Part shown: positions 7,650-10,643 of the stretch, in pieces
How positions within the stretch are numbered: the first letter of the stretch is position 1
How the letters are laid out: each line of letters begins with the position of its first letter
NCBI GenBank assembly: GCA_024276295.1
Contig: JAJRXN010000383.1
Location: 1 to 10,643 of the forward strand
Reading direction: 5' to 3'
Length of the DNA: 10,643 nt
Origin: Acidobacteriota bacterium
Lineage (GTDB): Bacteria > Acidobacteriota > Polarisedimenticolia > J045
Made by a program: the position numbers and the translations under genes
The notes under the pieces: model-generated
The model's input: the letters and a program-made list of their open reading frames with translations, nothing else
The model's database searches: none
What the model was told of the DNA's origin: nothing

Positions 7650-8762
7650 TCAGCTCCCGGCGGCCAGCAGCGTCGACTTGAGCAGGAAGACCCCCCCGAC
7701 GACGACCTCCTCCCCCTCCTCGACGCCCGCGAGCACCTCGTAGACCCCGCCGCCGAACGTCCCCAGCCGGACGGGACGCGCCTCGAACCGCTCCGGCCCG
7801 ATCCGGACGAAGACATGGTCCGCGCCGCCGATGCGGATCACCGCGCTTTCCGGAACCGCGCACGAGAGCCGTTCCTCTCCGTGCCGGAGCGTTCCCTGGA
7901 CGTACACGCCCGGCGGCAGCGCGGCACCCCACTCGACGATCCCGGCCCTGACGGTGACGGTCCGCGTCTCGGGATCGACCTGCGGGACCTGCGTGATCAC
8001 CTGCGCGCGACCGCCGAGTTCGGGCCTGCCGACCGCGGAGAACACGATCTCGTCGCCACGCGCGACCGCCACCACGTCGGCCGGTTCGAGCTGGAGCTGG
8101 AGTTCGACCTGCCGCGGGTCACCGACCTCGACCAGCGGGTCGTAGCTGCGGAACCACTCGTGCTCCTGGACGTGCACTGCCAGCACGACCCCCGCGAGCG
8201 GCGACTTGATCTCGAGGAATCCCTCCGGGTTCCTGCGCCGGTAGGCCGCCGCGAGTTCCTCTTCCGTGTAGCCGAGGTCCTCGAGTTCGTGCCGCGCCCG
8301 CTCGCGCTGGAGCCGCGCCCGCAGAGCCTCCTGGCGGCGCCGTTCGACCTCGATCTCGGCGATCCCCTCGACCCGCAGCAGCTGCTCGCCGGCGGCGAGC
8401 CGCGTCTTCGCGAGCCGCCACGCCGCGTCCGCGTTGAGCAGCTCGGCCTCCATCCGCTGCACGTCGTACGAGTGGATCCGCAGCAGCGCCTCGCCCGCGG
8501 CGACCGCCCTGCCCGGGGCGACGTGGAGCGCGATCACCCGGCCGTCGACGATCGTGCGCACGAGGGCGGTACGCCCCGGCACGCGGACGATCTCGCCGAC
8601 GACCGGCAGGTGCGATGCGAACGCCCGCCGCTCGACCGCCATCGATCGGATCCCGGCCCGCGCCTGCGACGCCTGGTCGACGACGACCGTCCGGGCCGCC
8701 GGGAGCAGCGGGCCCGCCGCGAGGGCGAGCGGCAGGACGACGACGAGACGACGGCGGATCAC
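7650..8762 (-). CDS. Periplasmic membrane-fusion (adaptor) protein of the RND efflux system
   Basis: This 370-residue HlyD/CusB-type adaptor bridges the RND permease and the outer-membrane factor. A hydrophobic export segment (about residues 6-22) is followed by a first lipoyl half (about 66-97, VDGRVIALHVAPGRAVAAGE). A helical hairpin rich in Arg, Glu and Ala follows (about 100-176), then the second lipoyl half (about 183-215, EIKSPLAGVVLAVHVQEHEW), a beta-barrel (about 218-295, with DPETRTVTVRA at 263-273 and LPPGVYVQG at 282-290) and a membrane-proximal domain to the end. It lacks the Cys/Met/His metal-binding N-terminal domain found on many copper adaptors and has no Met cluster. The GTG at 8762 is chosen because it overlaps the preceding stop as GTGA, a translational-coupling arrangement, and gives a signal sequence at once. 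An upstream reading to 9416 is compositional only. Confidence 0.93.
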   Translation of the reverse strand: MIRRRLVVVLPLALAAGPLLPAARTVVVDQASQARAGIRSMAVERRAFASHLPVVGEIVRVPGRTALVRTIVDGRVIALHVAPGRAVAAGEALLRIHSYDVQRMEAELLNADAAWRLAKTRLAAGEQLLRVEGIAEIEVERRRQEALRARLQRERARHELEDLGYTEEELAAAYRRRNPEGFLEIKSPLAGVVLAVHVQEHEWFRSYDPLVEVGDPRQVELQLQLEPADVVAVARGDEIVFSAVGRPELGGRAQVITQVPQVDPETRTVTVRAGIVEWGAALPPGVYVQGTLRHGEERLSCAVPESAVIRIGGADHVFVRIGPERFEARPVRLGTFGGGVYEVLAGVEEGEEVVVGGVFLLKSTLLAAGS

Positions 8763-10042
8763 CGGGTGTCCTCCGTGGCGATGCCCAGCGCGCGGCGCTC
8801 TTCGGGCGCCCCGGCCAGCAGCGCCAGCTCGCAACGCGCGACGGCCAGGTCGTGCCGTGCGGCCAGGCGTTCGAGCTGCACGTCCTCGAGCACCGTGAAC
8901 CCGGAAATCAGTGCGAGGTAGTCGACGGCCCCGAGCCGGAACTGTTCCTCGAGCGTGGCTCCGAGGCTCGCGTCGGATACCCGGCCCGCCTCGAGTCCCT
9001 CGAGCCGCTGCAGCGCCGTGCCGGCCCGCCGGTGCGCCGCGACGATCCCGGCCCGGACCGCGCGCTCGCGGGCCTCGCGCCGCGCGTCGGCGGCGGCCGC
9101 TTCCGCCACGGCCCGGGCCCGGGCCGCGCGCCGGCGGGGCCCGAGACCGAGCGGGACGCGCAGGCGGAAGCCCCAGGCGTCCCGGGCGGGAGCGCCGCCG
9201 AGGTCCGGGATCCGTTCCCATTCCAGATCGAACTCCCAGGGACCCCGGACGCTCGCCGCCGCGTGGTCGGCCAGCGCACGCTCCAGCCGGGCCGCCGCAT
9301 CGGCCGCGACGATGTCCGGCGCGTGACCGATCCGCTGCTCGAGCGCTTCCCGCGACGGCAGCCCGAGGGCCCGGACGCGCGCGGCGAACCGCGCCAGATC
9401 TCCCGGGGCCGGCCACAGGTCTTCCGGCACGCCGAGCCGGACGAGTTCCTGTTCGAACGCGGCGATCTCGGCGAGGGACGAGGACAGTCCGGCCGCCGAT
9501 CGGGCGGCGTCGAGTTCGAGCTGCACGACCTCGACCCCGGCGATCTCGCCGACCGCGAGCCGGGCGCGCGCGATCGCCAGCACGCGCCGGAGGCGTGCGC
9601 TGCGCTCCTCGAGGACCAGCCGGCGCTCGCGGGCCAGCGCGAGGCCGAAGAACGCGCGCACGACGCGCCGAACCGCCTCGCGCTCGGCCGCCGCCCGCGC
9701 CGGCGGCCCGAACGCCCCGGCGGTCTCCCGCAGGACGCGCGCCGTCCGCACCTGGAACGGCGCCCAGAACGGCGTACCGATCCGCAGGTAGTCCGTCGCG
9801 TTGTCGGCCCGACCGGAAAGCCGATCGAGCCCTTCGGACTGGATCTCCATGTAGGGATCGGAGGCCGCCGACTGCTCGATGCCGGCCAGCCGCCGTGCCG
9901 CCAGCTCGGCGCGACGCTCCGCGAGCCGCGGCGCCTCGCGCAGCACGATCCCGACCGCCCGCTGCAGCCGGTCCTTCGCCGCGTCGGCCCCTGCCGTGGC
10001 AGGCATCAGCAGGACCAGCAGGGCGAGGCTTGCTCTGTTCAT
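8759..10042 (-). CDS. TolC-like outer-membrane efflux protein (OMF) of the RND system
   Basis: This 427-residue protein is the likely outer-membrane channel of the pump and the first gene of the cluster. Residues 1-19 are a signal peptide (MNRASLALLVLLMPATAGA). No lipobox Cys is present, so it is probably not lipid-anchored as CusC is. The body is a duplicated long-helix pattern rich in Ala, Arg, Glu and Leu (about 105-205 and 305-410). Strand segments with alternating residues (PYMEIQSEGLDRL and DYLRIGTPF; WEFDLEWERIPDL and WGFRLRVPLGLG) mark the two barrel halves. The end, with QFRLGAVDYL (368-377) and LAVARCELALLAG (399-411), is characteristic of OMF proteins. ATG at 10042 is chosen for the signal peptide. 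Its Shine-Dalgarno (GGAACC region) is weak. An upstream in-frame start near 10372 would run through low-complexity sequence in the neighbouring gene. The stop overlaps the GTG of the fusion protein. Confidence 0.88.
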   Translation of the reverse strand: MNRASLALLVLLMPATAGADAAKDRLQRAVGIVLREAPRLAERRAELAARRLAGIEQSAASDPYMEIQSEGLDRLSGRADNATDYLRIGTPFWAPFQVRTARVLRETAGAFGPPARAAAEREAVRRVVRAFFGLALARERRLVLEERSARLRRVLAIARARLAVGEIAGVEVVQLELDAARSAAGLSSSLAEIAAFEQELVRLGVPEDLWPAPGDLARFAARVRALGLPSREALEQRIGHAPDIVAADAAARLERALADHAAASVRGPWEFDLEWERIPDLGGAPARDAWGFRLRVPLGLGPRRRAARARAVAEAAAADARREARERAVRAGIVAAHRRAGTALQRLEGLEAGRVSDASLGATLEEQFRLGAVDYLALISGFTVLEDVQLERLAARHDLAVARCELALLAGAPEERRALGIATEDTR

Positions 10043-10073
10043 GCTCAGGGTTCCGGCTCCATCGACGTACGGC

Positions 10074-10105
10074 GGCGGCGCCGGCGGATAGTCGCCGGCG
10101 CCGCC
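10074..10105 (-). terminator. Strong GC hairpin between DUF2202 gene and efflux cluster
   Basis: A perfect 13-bp inverted repeat (10074-10086 with 10093-10105) closes a 6-base loop (10087-10092) in the 100-base gap. No T tract follows on either strand, so it is not a classical intrinsic terminator. It could mark the 3' end of the DUF2202 transcript, protect that end, or form a leader structure ahead of the outer-membrane factor, whose start lies 31 bases further on. I see no convincing sigma70 promoter in this gap. Confidence 0.4.
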
Positions 10106-10142
10106 CGCGTGTCCCGAGGCTAGCAAGGGGCGTGCGGCAGCG

Positions 10143-10643
10143 CTATCGCCGCGGCCCGCCGCGGCCGCCGCGCCGACCGGCGCCGGCGCAGTCCTCGACG
10201 AGGTTCCCCTCGGCGTCGACCAGCCCGCGCTCGCGCGGCGCCGTGACGATCTCCTCGACCCGGCCCGCGTCGAGCACCCGGGGCTCGTACTCGACGCCGT
10301 TGCGCTCGAGCAGCCCGACGAACGCCCGCAGGTGGTTGCGCGAACCCCGGGCGAGGTTCTGCCACAGCGCATCGAGATCCTCGTTGTCGCTCGACGCGAG
10401 CGTCTCGTCGAGATCCGCGATGTCGGTCTCCTCGATCAGCGCGCCCGCCTCGAGAGCGGCGATCACCGACTCCGAGCCGTCGGCGACCAGGCGATCGTAG
10501 AACTGCTGGAGTTCCTCGTCGACGAACACGCCGGGGGCGTTGCCTGCGGCCGGGTCGTCGATCCCGTAGCGCTCGAGCATCGAAAGCACCGCGTCCATGT
10601 GGCGCTGTTCGGCCTGGGCGATGTTGCCGAAGACCCGCAGGCC
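10143..10643 (-). CDS. DUF2202 ferritin-like protein (N-terminus outside window)
   Basis: The frame runs without interruption to the right edge, giving 166 C-terminal residues. An internal ATG at 10598 is not the start, because the 15 visible codons upstream (GLRVFGNIAQAEQRH) belong to the domain. Metal-ligand-type residues of a ferritin-like four-helix bundle are visible: E-x-x-H (residues 12 and 15 of the visible part), ALIEETDIADLDE (about 68-80) and GSRNHLRAF (100-108). The block ELQQFYDRLVADGS...ALEAGALIEE is characteristic of DUF2202. The function of the family is not established. The fold suggests di-metal binding or an oxidative-stress or metal-storage role. The tail ends in GRRGGRGGPRR, a low-complexity Gly/Arg end often seen in this family. 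It lies upstream of the efflux cluster on the same strand, 100 bases away with a strong hairpin between, so read-through into the cluster is uncertain. Confidence 0.85.
   Translation of the reverse strand, partial: GLRVFGNIAQAEQRHMDAVLSMLERYGIDDPAAGNAPGVFVDEELQQFYDRLVADGSESVIAALEAGALIEETDIADLDETLASSDNEDLDALWQNLARGSRNHLRAFVGLLERNGVEYEPRVLDAGRVEEIVTAPRERGLVDAEGNLVEDCAGAGRRGGRGGPRR

Noticed and set aside
6066..8921. Long open frame (951 codons) on the + strand opposite the permease and the adaptor
   Set aside because: The product is an Arg/His/Asp/Gln-rich low-complexity sequence with no recognisable motif. The opposite strand encodes clear RND and adaptor proteins. This is a GC-driven shadow frame.
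8763..9416. N-terminal extension of the adaptor gene up to an ATG at 9416
   Set aside because: The extension is Gly/Arg/Ala-rich noise that overlaps the coding sequence of the outer-membrane factor in another frame. The GTG at 8762 gives a signal sequence and a GTGA overlap.

Overview
This is a GC-rich bacterial window, almost certainly from a Gram-negative (diderm) organism, because it encodes a complete tripartite efflux system with an outer-membrane component. The gene mix is a heavy-metal-type RND pump, a multidomain secreted subtilase with C-terminal beta-sandwich regions, a DUF2270 membrane protein and a DUF2202 ferritin-like protein. It would fit several high-GC lineages such as Acidobacteriota, Myxococcota or related phyla known mainly from metagenomes. 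The sequence alone does not settle the taxon.

Layout. At the left edge (1-362, + strand) is the tail of a lysine/alanine/proline-rich, histone-H1-like protein, followed by an intrinsic terminator at about 416-442. Convergent to it is a four-helix DUF2270 membrane protein (478-1185, - strand). A compact tRNA unit follows on the + strand: a near-consensus sigma70 promoter (1287-1314), tRNA-Glu with anticodon CTC and encoded CCA (1347-1422), and a hairpin terminator (1437-1463).

Most of the window (1476-10042, - strand) is one tightly packed gene cluster that reads right to left. Its order is a TolC-like outer-membrane factor (10042-8759), a periplasmic membrane-fusion protein (8762-7650, overlapping the previous stop as GTGA), a CusA/CzcA-family RND permease (7643-4551), a small secreted protein of unknown function (4495-3947), and a secreted subtilisin-like protease with a propeptide, an Asp-rich putative Ca-binding insertion and two C-terminal beta-rich domains (3905-1476). 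Gaps are -4, 6, 55 and 41 bases, so co-transcription is likely. The first three genes form a full trans-envelope pump. The last two are exported proteins whose link to the pump is the most unusual aspect of the window.

At the right edge is the C-terminal part of a DUF2202 ferritin-like protein (10643-10143, - strand). It is separated from the efflux genes by 100 bases that contain a perfect 13-bp GC-rich hairpin.

The coding picture is ordinary apart from frequent GTG starts. Four of the six genes with a visible start use GTG, each placed by a Shine-Dalgarno sequence, a stop/start overlap or a signal peptide. No CRISPR array, insertion sequence, phage gene or integration site is visible. No clearly undescribed system is evident. 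The best leads are the coupling of an RND pump to an exported protease and an unknown exported protein, and the mixed CusA/CzcA signature of the permease.
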